This document shows positions 50,855-63,792 of a stretch of DNA of 64,000 nucleotides, piece by piece. The position numbers and the translations under genes were made by a program. Origin of the DNA: Sphaerisporangium sp040685555. Lineage in GTDB: Bacteria; Actinomycetota; Actinomycetes; Streptosporangiales; Streptosporangiaceae. Where the stretch lies: NCBI RefSeq assembly GCF_040685555.1, contig NZ_JBFBIK010000008.1:1-64000 (forward strand). Direction: 5' to 3'. The notes below the pieces were generated by a model that was given only the letters and a program-made list of their open reading frames with translations, was not told where the DNA came from and did not search any database. The number at the start of each line of letters is the position of its first letter. The first letter of the stretch is position 1.

Positions 50855-51496
50855 TCACTGGCCGGCGGCGGGATCCGGCTGGGGTGCCGCCTCGGTGCCC
50901 GCGGCGGGCTTGCCGAACCGGGCCTCCTCGACGAGGCCCTGCTGCGGGTCCCAGGTGCCGTAGCGGTGGGAGACCTTGACCGGGATGGTGTCCATCTGCC
51001 CGAACAGCTTCACCTGGGCGGTCTGGACGGACGCCTGGTCGGCCAGGTTGGCGCCGAACTTCTTCAGCGACTTCTGGTAGATCAGCGCGGTGCGGACCCA
51101 GTCGTTGGTCTCAGAGGGGGGCACGCCCTTGGTGAGCGCCGCGGGGCCGATCTTCTCGATGCCGCCCTGCTCGGTGAGGAAGTCGGCGACCTCGCGCTCG
51201 GTCACCGTGACGCCGTTGCGCTGCGCGAACTGCTCGAACTGGCGAATGGAGATCATCTGCAGCAGCACGGCCCGCGGAATGGACGGGATCTGGAGCTGCG
51301 CCTCGGTGATCTTGGCCTGCTTCAGCGCCGACTGGTACTCGGTGACCTCGGCGTCCAGCTCGCCACTGGTGATGCGGCTGCTCCCGACGGTCGCCGCCGT
51401 GCCGACCTGCACAGGCGAGGAACAGGCGGTCAGCGCGACACCGGCAAGCACAGCGGCCGCGACGGCCGGCAGCACGCGCACACGATTCGACTTCAC
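50855..51496 (-). CDS. SurA N-terminal-domain lipoprotein
   Basis: The 213-residue lipoprotein has a signal ending at LTAC (C25) and a SurA_N / trigger-factor-like helical chaperone domain (SSRITSGELDAEVTEYQSAL; MISIRQFEQFAQRNGVTVTE). The peptidyl-prolyl isomerase domain of SurA or PrsA is absent; it ends in a Pro/Ala-rich tail. It probably assists folding outside the membrane. It is tightly linked to mazG and follows mfd, the conserved actinobacterial order. Confidence 0.85.
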   Translation of the reverse strand: MKSNRVRVLPAVAAAVLAGVALTACSSPVQVGTAATVGSSRITSGELDAEVTEYQSALKQAKITEAQLQIPSIPRAVLLQMISIRQFEQFAQRNGVTVTEREVADFLTEQGGIEKIGPAALTKGVPPSETNDWVRTALIYQKSLKKFGANLADQASVQTAQVKLFGQMDTIPVKVSHRYGTWDPQQGLVEEARFGKPAAGTEAAPQPDPAAGQ

Positions 51497-51551
51497 TAGC
51501 GGTCCCTTCGACAGACGCGGGCTACTCTACTCAAACCGCGCGGGAGAACGG

Positions 51552-55130
<3,579 letters not shown>

Positions 55131-55131
55131 T

Positions 55132-55242
55132 TTAGAAATGCCCCCACATGGTCACGCACGCCTTCTCATTCGCCTCGCGGACCGCCTGCTCGGCTTCTGA
55201 CACCCACGTGGCGACCCACCGCGCGCGCCGGTACACGGCCAT
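55132..55242 (-). CDS. possible 36-residue protein or leader coupled to mfd
   Basis: ATG 55242 is preceded by GGAG at 5 bases, and the frame encodes MAVYRRARWVATWVSEAEQ then AVREANEKACVTMWGHF and ends TAA one base before the mfd start. The codons are typical for the genome. The arrangement suggests translational coupling to mfd. No family recognised; it could be a regulatory leader or a real small protein. Confidence 0.5.
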   Translation of the reverse strand: MAVYRRARWVATWVSEAEQAVREANEKACVTMWGHF

Positions 55243-55498
55243 GATCACTCCGTACGGCGATGTGTACGGCGACACGCGCGATCCCGGGTTCGTCGAATCA
55301 CCGGGATTACCACAAGGCTACTTCCCCCTCGGCCCCGCCATGCCGAGAACCACCCCTCCGACCGATCGACACGGACTTGTGGTGAAAGTACCCCCGCCCG
55401 CTGTTCGACACGAAGGGGGCTCCGGCCTCGTCATGGCGGGGCTCCGGCGGTGAAGAACGGCCCTTTCGTAAAGTAAATCCACTACCGAAGGAGTTTTG

Positions 55499-56248
55499 AT
55501 GACTACCCTGAGTCACATGTCTGAGGTTCGATGGTGGCCCGCAACCCAAGGCGACGTGTTCAGTCACCGGATCCGTGAGCTGTGGACCGAGCAGCTCGGC
55601 CGGCGGCTCGACATCCTCGTCGCCGGATGCGGGCGCGGCGACACCGTCGACGTCGAGCGGGTCGAGACCCGCATCACGGGCATCGACGAGGACCTCCCCG
55701 TGCTGCGCGCCTCGGTCACGCGCCGCGGCGACCTGGACGCGAGGTTCCTCGGCGACCTGCGCGCCGCGCCGTTGCTGCCCCGCACGTTCGACGTCGTTCA
55801 CGTCGCCTTCCTGCTCGAGCGCGTGCGGCACGCCGAGCTGGTCCTCGACCGCATGGTCAACGCCCTGCGCCCCGGCGGCCTCCTGCTGATCCGGATGCGC
55901 GACCGCTCCTCGGCGTACGGCTTCTGCGACCGCTTCCTGCCGGGCTGGCCGCGCCGGCTGCTGTGGTCACGGTTCGCCCCGCGTGGCGCGGTCGGCCCGC
56001 TCCCGGCGATCTACGAGCAGGTGGCCTCACGCGAGGGCATCCACTCGTACTGCCTGATGCGCGGGCTGATGATCGCCGAGGACTACTCCGGATCGTCGGG
56101 TCCCGCGCTGCGCGGCCCGCACGCCAAGCTCGTACGCGGCGTCTGCCAGGTGGTCGGGAAGCTGTCGGGCGACCGCCTCCCATCCACCAGGGACGAGGTC
56201 ACCCTGGTGATCCGCAAACCCCAGAACCACTTCGCCCGCCTGATCTGA
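55499..56248 (+). CDS. SAM-dependent methyltransferase (class I)
   Basis: The 249-residue Rossmann methyltransferase has motif I ILVAGCGRGDTVD (about 37-49), an acidic GIDED after the second strand, and FDVVHVAFLLERVRH with LVNALRPGGLLLIRMRD (motifs IV-VI). The substrate is unknown. ATG 55499 follows GAAGGAG at 5 bases; the preceding TTG is in frame but less likely. It is a single gene between mfd and the sigma/anti-sigma pair. Confidence 0.85.
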   Translation: MTTLSHMSEVRWWPATQGDVFSHRIRELWTEQLGRRLDILVAGCGRGDTVDVERVETRITGIDEDLPVLRASVTRRGDLDARFLGDLRAAPLLPRTFDVVHVAFLLERVRHAELVLDRMVNALRPGGLLLIRMRDRSSAYGFCDRFLPGWPRRLLWSRFAPRGAVGPLPAIYEQVASREGIHSYCLMRGLMIAEDYSGSSGPALRGPHAKLVRGVCQVVGKLSGDRLPSTRDEVTLVIRKPQNHFARLI

Positions 56249-56401
56249 CCCACCGCCCACCAGCCTCCACCCCAGACCCCCCACCAGCGCCCTGACGCCA
56301 AGACCCGTTCCACCACCCCACACCCCGCCAACGGCACCGAGGCGGCGGGACGTGGTACGGCGATACCGGCGCCGGACTACGGCGGGTGACCCGCCGGTCG
56401 T

Positions 56402-57640
56402 TCAGCGGCGGGTGAAGAGGGGCTCCCAGCTTCCGGGGCGTTGGGTGTTCTCGCGGTTGCCTGAGAGCTGGACCTTCGTCTTCCCGTCGATGCTGACCAG
56501 CACCAGTCCGTTGTGGAACTCGTTCTCGCAGGCTCCCGCGCAGCCGAGGGCGATCAGGTGCTGGTCGTCGGCCCAGGCGAGAAGCTGGAGCATCTTCTGC
56601 CTGCCGACGACCTTGCCGGTGGCGACATCCCTGACCGTCGTCTCCGGGCCCGGCGGCGCGCCTACATCGGCGTACAGCACCCCGTTGGGAGAGACGCCCG
56701 CCCGCTCGAGGGTGAGCACGTCCTTCGGCGCGTCGTCGTGCCGCCGCCCGTCCAGGTCGTAGTACAGCCGGCCCCCCTTCAGCTCGTCGCGGTCCCAGAC
56801 CAGCGTGCCGTCATCGGACCACTGGAAGGCGGAGCCCGACATCCAGAAACGGCCGGCGTCCTTCTGCGCGGACACGGGGTGGAACGACGCCCGGCCCGAC
56901 GCCACGTCGACCACCTGGAAGCCGGTGCGCCCGGGGTCTGGGATCTGAGAGCTGTTCCCGTCGGCGGAGACGTGGGTGCGGATCGTGGGATCCCGGTCAT
57001 AAGCCGTGGCCAGCAGCTTGGTGCCATCGGGCGACCAGGAGACGTCGGCCACGGGGTGATCGAGGTCGACCCACTTGACGATCTCCGAAGTCGCCATGTC
57101 GACCAGGCCGATCCGGCGGGCGGGCAGGTCGCGCTCCAGCACCGCCGCGAGCTTCATGCCCGGCGCCACGTCGAGCATGGCCCAGTCGGTCTGCCCGTAC
57201 GTCCCGGTCCCGGGGTTATAGAGGTACCACGTGTAGCGAAGGCGGTCGCTCCTGTCGCCGATCTTCTCCCGCGACCACACGAAGTACGCCGACACGGCGA
57301 CCCTTCCCGCCGCGATCAGCTTCTTCGGCAGGGGGTTCTCGGTGTCCGCCAGCACCGAGCCCGGTGCCCGCACGTCCTCGGGGATGGACGCGGCAGAGTT
57401 CTCACCCGGTGAGGGATCCACCGCGACGGCCACACCGCCCCCCGGGGCTTCCGAGGGGACCAGCCTGGGGACGAGCACGCCCGCGACCACGACGGCGGCG
57501 GTCGCCCCCGCGGCGAGCGACACAGTGATCATCGGACGCCGGGGCCGCCCCCGCAGGGCCCGGTCGGCGAGATCATGGGGCACCCGGACCTCCTCGGCCC
57601 AGTCCCGGAACGTCTCCGGCAGCAGGGTTTCCAGCTTCAC
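56402..57640 (-). CDS. membrane protein with beta-propeller domain, sigma-factor partner
   Basis: The 412-residue protein has a cytoplasmic N-segment with FRDWAEEVRVPHDLADRAL, a membrane helix at about 38-60 and an extracellular WD40-like beta-propeller (VADVSWSPDGTKLLATA, FQWSDDGTLVWDRDEL, GVSPNGVLYAD, LLAWADDQHLIALG). Its start overlaps the stop of the sigma factor by 4 bases (ATGA), so the two are translationally coupled. The organisation is that of the WD40-like partner proteins of SigE-type sigma factors, which may sense envelope signals and restrain the sigma factor; no zinc anti-sigma motif is present. Confidence 0.82.
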   Translation of the reverse strand: MKLETLLPETFRDWAEEVRVPHDLADRALRGRPRRPMITVSLAAGATAAVVVAGVLVPRLVPSEAPGGGVAVAVDPSPGENSAASIPEDVRAPGSVLADTENPLPKKLIAAGRVAVSAYFVWSREKIGDRSDRLRYTWYLYNPGTGTYGQTDWAMLDVAPGMKLAAVLERDLPARRIGLVDMATSEIVKWVDLDHPVADVSWSPDGTKLLATAYDRDPTIRTHVSADGNSSQIPDPGRTGFQVVDVASGRASFHPVSAQKDAGRFWMSGSAFQWSDDGTLVWDRDELKGGRLYYDLDGRRHDDAPKDVLTLERAGVSPNGVLYADVGAPPGPETTVRDVATGKVVGRQKMLQLLAWADDQHLIALGCAGACENEFHNGLVLVSIDGKTKVQLSGNRENTQRPGSWEPLFTRR

Positions 57641-58167
57641 GAGCTGGCCTCCTCAAAAGGGTGGTCGGGCAGGCGGAGATCTGCGAGTTCGGGCGCGACG
57701 GCGCGCAGCCGGGCGAGCGAACGGTGCGCCGTGCTGCGGACCGTTCCGACCGAGCAGCCCATGATGTGCGCCACCTCAACCTCGGGGAGGTCCTCGAAGT
57801 AGCGGAGCACCAGCACGGCACGCTGCCGCGCGGTGAGCCGGCCCAGCGCGTGGCGCAGGACGACCTTCAGGTCGGCCGTGTGCGTGTCGTCGCGTCCCGC
57901 GACGTCAGGGGTTCGCGCCACCACGGTCTCCCGCCGCCGGGAGGCCAGGCGCCACCAGCTCACCTGCTGGTGGTACATCGCGCGCCGCACGTACGCCTCG
58001 GGCTCGCCGATACGGGACCAGCGGGCGGCGGTCCTGGCCAGGACCGTCTGAAGCAGGTCTTCGGCCGCATGCTGGTCCCCGCCCGTGAGCAGGAACCCCA
58101 GCCTCATGAGCGCCGGCGAGCTCGCCGACACGAACTCGCGGAAACGTCGCTCCTCGGCAACGTCCAC
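57637..58167 (-). CDS. SigE-family RNA polymerase sigma factor (ECF)
   Basis: The 176-residue ECF sigma factor has region 2 (RFREFVSASSPALMRLGFLL, GDQHAAEDLLQTVLARTAAR) and region 4 (GRLTARQRAVLVLRYFEDLP, then VGTVRSTAHRSLARLR with its helix-turn-helix). GTG 58167 was chosen for the GGAGGTGATC 6 bases upstream; GTG 58173 overlaps the ribosome site. It is transcribed with the propeller protein. SigE-type factors direct stress and secondary-metabolism genes. Confidence 0.92.
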   Translation of the reverse strand: MDVAEERRFREFVSASSPALMRLGFLLTGGDQHAAEDLLQTVLARTAARWSRIGEPEAYVRRAMYHQQVSWWRLASRRRETVVARTPDVAGRDDTHTADLKVVLRHALGRLTARQRAVLVLRYFEDLPEVEVAHIMGCSVGTVRSTAHRSLARLRAVAPELADLRLPDHPFEEASS

Positions 58168-58408
58168 GATCACCTCCAGAGGGTCGATGTCAGCCTCTAG
58201 GACGCGGTCGGCTCCGCTTGGCTATGCCTCCCGACCTCAGGGGCTTCCCGAGCGGCTTTCCGATGCCGCTTGCAAGTGCGGCTTGCGCGTACGGCTTCCC
58301 GCGCGGGGACGGGGCAGAGAGTGGAAAGGTAGGGTGCCGCGCGGGACGAGCCAGGCCAGGCATCCCGCCAACCGTAAATATCCTGGCCCAGTGGGAAATG
58401 TGGAGCAG

Positions 58409-59650
58409 ATGACGGCGAACCCCGAGTGGACCCCCGACTGGGTGCCCGACGCCCGCGAGCTCGCCGATCTGGAGCTGCTGCTCTCCGGCGCCTTCGACCC
58501 TCTCACGGGCTTCCTCGGGTCGGCCGACGTCGCCTCGGTCGTCGAGAACGGCCGCCTGGCCGACGGCACGCCGTGGCCGGATCCGGTCACGCTGATGCTG
58601 CCGCACGACCACCCCGTGTCCGCCGGGCAGGAGCTCACGCTGCGCGACCCGGAGGGCGCCGCGATCGCCTCGGTCACCGTGACAGAGCGCACGGCAGATG
58701 GCCTGGTGGCCGGCCCGGTGAAGTCGCTGGGCGCCTCCGAGCACGGCCCCTTCGCGCGGCTGCGGCGTCCCCCGGCGCAGGTCCGCGCCGAACTGGGCGA
58801 CCGTCCCGTCCTCGGCGTCACCATGCGGGGCCCGCTGGACGACCTGGACGAGATCACCGCCACGGCCCGCGAGCTGGACGCGACGATCCTGCTGCTCCCC
58901 CTGGCCTTCGGCGAGGGCGGCCCCGCGGTCGTGCGCGCGGCGCTCAAGGCACGCGACCGGCTCCCGTCCGGCACCCAGGTCGTCGTGGTCCCCCTCGCCC
59001 CCCGCGAGCCCGAGATCGACCTGGAGCTCCGCGAGCACATCGCCACCGCCTACGGCGCCGACGAGCACCTGGCGGGGCCCGAGCCCATCACCCTGCCCGG
59101 GCCCCCGCACCGGCGCGGCCTGGTGGTCTTCTTCACCGGCCTGTCCGGATCGGGCAAGTCGACGATCGCCCGCGGCCTGCACGACGCGCTGCTCGAACGC
59201 GGCAGCCGCACCGTCACCTACCTGGACGGCGACGTGGTGCGGCGGCAGCTCTCGGCGGGGCTGACGTTCTCCAAGCACGACCGCGACCTGAACATCCGCC
59301 GCATCGGCTTCGTCGCCGCCGAGGTCGCCCGGCACGGCGGCCTCGCCATCTGCGCGCCCATCGCCCCGTACGCGGCGACGCGCGACGAGGTGCGCCACAT
59401 GGTCGAGGCCGTGGGCGCCGACTTCGTGTTGGTGCACGTGGCCACGCCGCTGGAGGAGTGCGAGCGCCGCGACCGCAAGGGGCTGTACGCCAAGGCGCGG
59501 GCGGGGCTCATCCCGGAGTTCACCGGCATCTCCGACCCGTACGAGGAGCCCGACGACGCCGACCTGACCCTCGACACGACCGGCATGGCGGTCGAGAGGA
59601 CCGTCGACTCCGTGCTGGGCGTGCTGACCTCGGGCGGCTGGATCCGCTGA
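58409..59650 (+). CDS. cysC: APS kinase fused to a vestigial ATP sulfurylase domain
   Basis: The 413-residue protein has residues 1-230 resembling the PUA-like and catalytic domains of ATP sulfurylase (WVPDARELADLELLLSGAFDPLTGF; GPVKSLG), but the catalytic RNP-x-H-x-G-H motif is replaced by VTMRGPLDD, so it should not make APS. Residues 235-413 are a complete adenylylsulfate kinase: Walker A GLSGSGKST (244-252), LDGDVVRRQL, LNIRRIGFVA, and AICAPIAPYAATR. It phosphorylates APS to PAPS for sulfation. ATG 58409 follows GGAG; GTG 58391 is alternative. Confidence 0.85.
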   Translation: MTANPEWTPDWVPDARELADLELLLSGAFDPLTGFLGSADVASVVENGRLADGTPWPDPVTLMLPHDHPVSAGQELTLRDPEGAAIASVTVTERTADGLVAGPVKSLGASEHGPFARLRRPPAQVRAELGDRPVLGVTMRGPLDDLDEITATARELDATILLLPLAFGEGGPAVVRAALKARDRLPSGTQVVVVPLAPREPEIDLELREHIATAYGADEHLAGPEPITLPGPPHRRGLVVFFTGLSGSGKSTIARGLHDALLERGSRTVTYLDGDVVRRQLSAGLTFSKHDRDLNIRRIGFVAAEVARHGGLAICAPIAPYAATRDEVRHMVEAVGADFVLVHVATPLEECERRDRKGLYAKARAGLIPEFTGISDPYEEPDDADLTLDTTGMAVERTVDSVLGVLTSGGWIR

Positions 59651-59684
59651 CCGTACGGCTGCCGGCGCGTACGCCCGCCGGCGG

Positions 59685-60770
59685 TCAGTGGTCGGGGACG
59701 GGTGTCGAGCTGAAGTACGGCGCGCGTGCCAGCTCGGTGAAGGCGCGCGCGGCCGGGACGGTCGAGTCGAAGCGCGTGTCGCCCCGCGGCGCGCGCGGCG
59801 AGTCGAAGTAGACCAAGGCCTTGATCTGCGGATATCCCCTGATCTGGCGGCGTACCGAGTTGAAGAACGTGACCTTGAAGCCCGGGTCGTCGTGCCGCTC
59901 GAACGCCCCCCACTCGGCCACCATGATCGGCTTGCCGGGGAAGCGCATCTGTGTCCAGCGGTAGAAGCCGGGCCAGCTCGCGTGGTCACCACGGGTCTTG
60001 TCGACCAGATTGGCGAAGTCGCTCACCCGGCGGTCGGCGTACGGGTCGAGGCCGATCCAGTCGACGACGTCGTCGCCAGGGTAGAGGTGCTCGAACCACG
60101 GCTTGGTCGCCCAGTTGGGCGCGCCCATATAGGTCATGACCATGACGGCGTTCCTGACGCCGCGCTCGCGCAGGCGCAGCACCACGTGGCGGTACATCGC
60201 GGCGTAGTCCTCCGCGGTCATCCCCGACCCCGGGCTCGCGCGTACGTCGTTCTCGGGCTCGTGGTGGATGGTGAGGAAGAACCGTACGCGCAGCCTGTGC
60301 CTGATCCGCTCGGCGACCCGGTCGATGCGGGCGTCGATCGCGCCGTCGGCGATCTCGGCCCAGGTGTCGTGGACGGACGGCTTCCAGTTGATCAGCAGCA
60401 GCCGCTTCTTGGCGAGCTGCCGCTCCTCGGGCGTGGGGAACGGGTCGCCGCCCCGGTGGTACACGTGCACGATGTCGGCCCTGCGGCCCATGCGCTCCTC
60501 GGCGGCGGCGATGGCCAGCGACGGCGGCCGGCCGCCGAAGACGTCCGGGGCCACGCCCCACCACGCGCCGCAGCTCGGGATGAGCTTGGCCGTGGCGACG
60601 CAGCCCGGGGCGCCGCTCGGGACCGTCATGTCGAGGGCGGGCGCGCGGTCTCCGGTCGCGACCTCCTGATGGGGCCGCACCGACGACACGGCGTAAACGA
60701 TCAGCCCGCAGCCCGCGACGATCCCCATCCCGAAAACCCACATTCCCGTCAGTCTGCGCAAGGCGGTCAA
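59685..60770 (-). CDS. GH26-like glycoside hydrolase, membrane-anchored
   Basis: The 361-residue protein has an N-terminal membrane helix at about 9-30 and a TIM-barrel domain with family 26 features: the acid/base E171 in TIHHEPEND and the nucleophile E286 in PIMVAEWGAF, with WIGLDPYAD and FYRWTQMRF between. Such enzymes cut beta-mannan-type or related polysaccharides, here outside the membrane. The start is probably TTG 60770 or 60761 (AAGGGGG upstream). It is divergent from the Wzz-like gene, so it may trim or process the exported polysaccharide. Confidence 0.82.
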   Translation of the reverse strand: MTALRRLTGMWVFGMGIVAGCGLIVYAVSSVRPHQEVATGDRAPALDMTVPSGAPGCVATAKLIPSCGAWWGVAPDVFGGRPPSLAIAAAEERMGRRADIVHVYHRGGDPFPTPEERQLAKKRLLLINWKPSVHDTWAEIADGAIDARIDRVAERIRHRLRVRFFLTIHHEPENDVRASPGSGMTAEDYAAMYRHVVLRLRERGVRNAVMVMTYMGAPNWATKPWFEHLYPGDDVVDWIGLDPYADRRVSDFANLVDKTRGDHASWPGFYRWTQMRFPGKPIMVAEWGAFERHDDPGFKVTFFNSVRRQIRGYPQIKALVYFDSPRAPRGDTRFDSTVPAARAFTELARAPYFSSTPVPDH

Positions 60771-61084
60771 ACCCCCTTCTAATCAATTACCCCAGAAGGC
60801 TGGTATTCACCTTCCCACTAATCGGAGCCGGGCCGCCGGAAACTCGGGAGCCGCCACCGAGCTGGGGTTTCCTAATTATGGAAATATCCGCTTTTGCGCG
60901 CCAGCCTGGCGGATTCGCCACCCCCAAAAACTCCCGTATGCGATCGAGGAATCTTGGGTTGTGCCTATAGTTCACTGGATCTGTTCCGGGGATCGCCGTC
61001 CATAGACGACGATTCCGAGAAACACATGCGACTTATAGGGACAGATATGCATAACAACCCCGCACCGAGAGGCCTGCCGATTCC
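60771..61084. other. divergent control region between the glycosidase and the polysaccharide genes
   Basis: This 314-base stretch is AT-rich for the genome. TATAGT at 60966-60971 is a good -10 for the rightward genes but lacks a clear -35. No gene is visible on either strand. Confidence 0.45.
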
Positions 61085-62341
61085 ATGAGCCACCCGGCGT
61101 CCTCAGTCCCCGGCCCGGCCACCGGGCGCGAGTTCGCCGAGTTCGGCTCGATGCTGCTCCGGCGCCGGGTCGCGCTCGCCGGGTTCCTGCTCGCCGGCCT
61201 CTGCTGTGGCGGCATCGCCCTCGCGCTGACCCCGCCGTCCTACACGGCGACCGCCGAGGTGCTGGTGTCCGCCACCGGCGTCCAGGACCAGACCAACCAG
61301 ACGAGCCAGCGCCAGCGCGAGCCGCTCAACCTCGACACGGAGGCCCAGGTCGCCCGCTCGGCCGTCGTCGCCTCCCGCGCCGCGCGCGCCCTTAAGGTCA
61401 AGGACCCCGACACGCTGAGGGACCAGGTCACCGTGACCGTCCCGCCCAACTCGGCGGTGCTGGCCGTGTCGTACACCGCCCGTGACCCGGTCACCGCCGC
61501 CGCCGGAGCCCAGGCGTTCGCCAAGGCGTACCTCGCCAACCGCGAGGCGACGGCCAAGCACGCGCTCAACGCACAGCTCAAGGTGCTCGCGGGGAAGCTC
61601 CGCGAGGTCGACGCCGCGCTCGGCACGACCGTCACGGGGCTGCCCCGCACGGTGCCGGGCTCGGCGGCGCGCACCATCGCCGCCCAGCGGCAGAACGTCC
61701 TGAGCAAGCAGGTCTACAACCTCACTGTGAAGTACGACACCCTCAGGACCGTCGCGATCACCCCGGGCAGCGTCATCAGCGACGCCCGTCCGCCCACCTC
61801 GCCCGCCCAGCCGAGCCCGTCGCTCTACCTCGGCAGCGGGCTGTTCCTCGGCCTGCTCGCCGGGGCCGGGGCCGCCATGGTCCGCGACCGCTTCGACACG
61901 CGGCTACGCACGGCGGCCGACGTCGAGCGGCTCAGCGGGCTCCCCGTCCTGTGCGAGGGCGAGAACGCCCGCGAGCTGCGCGAGCTCGCCATCGCCGTCG
62001 CGCGGCACCTGCGCGACGGCGGCGAGTTGCTCGTACGGAGCGTGTCGCCGGGCACCGACCCCGAGCCCATCGCCGACGACCTGCGCGTGGCGCTGACCGG
62101 CCTCGCGCCGATCTGGGTGCGCACCGACCAGGCGGCACGGGCCGACGCCGCGCTGCTGGTGGTCGAGAGCCGCGCGGCCCGCTCAAAGCAGCTCGCCCAG
62201 GCCGTGCGGCAGCTCCGGCGCACCGACACCGCGGCGCTGGGCGTGATCCTGCTGTCCCCGCCCGCCGCGCTGCCGCGCGGCGAGTCCCACCACGGTCACG
62301 GCCGCCGCCACCCGACCGACCCCCCGGCCCGAGCCTCGTGA
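61085..62341 (+). CDS. Wzz/chain-length-determinant-type polysaccharide protein
   Basis: The 418-residue protein has a Wzz domain: membrane helix 1 at 27-47 followed by LALTPPSYTATAEVLVSATG, an extracellular helical region to about 235 and membrane helix 2 at 240-260 (SLYLGSGLFLGLLAGAGAAM). The cytoplasmic tail (about 265-418) is related to polysaccharide tyrosine kinases but lacks Walker A, so it is a regulator without kinase activity. The end is His/Pro/Arg-rich. It sets chain length of an exopolysaccharide and overlaps the ligase gene by 4 bases (GTGA). Confidence 0.85.
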   Translation: MSHPASSVPGPATGREFAEFGSMLLRRRVALAGFLLAGLCCGGIALALTPPSYTATAEVLVSATGVQDQTNQTSQRQREPLNLDTEAQVARSAVVASRAARALKVKDPDTLRDQVTVTVPPNSAVLAVSYTARDPVTAAAGAQAFAKAYLANREATAKHALNAQLKVLAGKLREVDAALGTTVTGLPRTVPGSAARTIAAQRQNVLSKQVYNLTVKYDTLRTVAITPGSVISDARPPTSPAQPSPSLYLGSGLFLGLLAGAGAAMVRDRFDTRLRTAADVERLSGLPVLCEGENARELRELAIAVARHLRDGGELLVRSVSPGTDPEPIADDLRVALTGLAPIWVRTDQAARADAALLVVESRAARSKQLAQAVRQLRRTDTAALGVILLSPPAALPRGESHHGHGRRHPTDPPARAS

Positions 62342-63792
62342 GGCCCCCGGCCGCCACCCCGCCACCACGCGGCACGGGCATCGTGCGACTGTCACCCCTC
62401 CCCACCCCGCCGCCACCCGAACGCCCCGGCGGCCCGGGCGTCCTGAGGATGCCGCCCGTACGACCCCACGGCGCGGCGGCCCTGAGGATGCCGCCCCCCG
62501 TCACCTGGCCGATCGCCGCGCTGCTCGTCGGGTACCCCCTCTGGTGGGCCCTGGGCTTCGGCGGGCTGTCGATCGTCGTCGTCGCGTTGCCCATGGCGTA
62601 CGTGCTCTGGCGGCGGCGGCCGATCGTGATCCCCAAGGGCATGGGCCTGTGGATGCTGCTTCTCGCGGGCTACCTCGTCAGCGCGCTGATGCTCGGCGAC
62701 ACGCCCCCCGGCACGTACGGCGAGCTCGGCACCGGCCGCGTCCTCGGCTACGTGATGCGGCTCGCCCTCTACGTGGCCCTGCTGGTCATGGTGCTCTACC
62801 TGGGCAACCTCACCGAGCGGGAGCTGCCGCAGCGCACGCTGGTGCGCATGCTCGGCGTGCTGTTCGTCACGACCGTGGCCGGAGGGCTGCTCGGCGTCAT
62901 CGCCCCCCGCTTCGAGTTCACCTCGCCCCTGGAGATGCTGCTGCCGGAGTGGATCAGCGGCAACTCCTTCGTCCGCAACCTGATCCACCCGACCGCGGCC
63001 CAGGTCCAGCACGTGCTCGGGCACGCCTCGCCGCGCCCGGAGGCGCCGTTCGAGTGGGCCAACGCCTGGGGCAGCAACGTCTCGGTGCTGCTGATCTGGT
63101 TCGTCGTCGGCTGGTGGACCTACGGCGGGCGGGTGCGGCGGGTCCTGTGCGTGGTCGTGGCCGGGCTCGCCACGATCCCGATCGTGTACTCGCTCAACCG
63201 GGGCCTGTGGATCGGCCTCGCCGTCGCCGTCGCGTACGTCCTCATGCGCGCGCGTCCCCGCACCGGGCTGGTGATCGGCGCGGCCCTCGCGGCGGCGGCG
63301 CTCGTGTTCGTCGCCGGCCCGCTCAACACCATCGTGGCCCAGCGCCTGGAGAGCCCGCACAGCAACGCCATCAGGGCGTTCACGGTCGCGAGCACGCTGG
63401 AGGCGGCCACCCACTCCCCCGTCATCGGGTACGGCAACACCCGCAACGCCTTCGGCAACTACCAGACGATCACGACGGGCAGGACCGGCTGGTGCGCCGA
63501 GTGCGGGCATCCGCCGCTCGGGAGCGACGGGCAGATCTGGCTGCTGCTGATCACTCAGGGCTTCACCGGGGCGGCGCTGTACGTCGCGTTCTTCACCGGG
63601 GCCATCCGCCGCTTCTGGCGCGACCGCACGCCGATCGGCCAGGCGGGCACGCTCGTGATGATCCTCGTGCTGCTCTACATGTTCGTCTACGACGGCCTGG
63701 TGACCGCGCTGAGCCTCTACCTGATCTCCTTCGCGCTGCTCTGGCGCAACGGGCAGAGCGGCGGCGTCCCAGCGGTGGAGGGACGCCCATGA
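62338..63792 (+). CDS. O-antigen ligase / Wzy-type polymerase
   Basis: The 484-residue protein has a proline-rich N-tail of about 55 residues and then about 11-12 membrane helices, with the large periplasmic-type loop (RLESPHSNAIRAFTVASTLE, VIGYGNTRNAFG, CAECGHPPLGSDGQIWLLLI) that carries the catalytic His in Wzy_C/WaaL enzymes. It ligates or polymerises lipid-linked sugar units at the outer face. GTG 62338 overlaps the wzz stop; the next gene's ATG overlaps its stop (ATGA), so three genes are coupled. Confidence 0.85.
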   Translation: MRPPAATPPPRGTGIVRLSPLPTPPPPERPGGPGVLRMPPVRPHGAAALRMPPPVTWPIAALLVGYPLWWALGFGGLSIVVVALPMAYVLWRRRPIVIPKGMGLWMLLLAGYLVSALMLGDTPPGTYGELGTGRVLGYVMRLALYVALLVMVLYLGNLTERELPQRTLVRMLGVLFVTTVAGGLLGVIAPRFEFTSPLEMLLPEWISGNSFVRNLIHPTAAQVQHVLGHASPRPEAPFEWANAWGSNVSVLLIWFVVGWWTYGGRVRRVLCVVVAGLATIPIVYSLNRGLWIGLAVAVAYVLMRARPRTGLVIGAALAAAALVFVAGPLNTIVAQRLESPHSNAIRAFTVASTLEAATHSPVIGYGNTRNAFGNYQTITTGRTGWCAECGHPPLGSDGQIWLLLITQGFTGAALYVAFFTGAIRRFWRDRTPIGQAGTLVMILVLLYMFVYDGLVTALSLYLISFALLWRNGQSGGVPAVEGRP

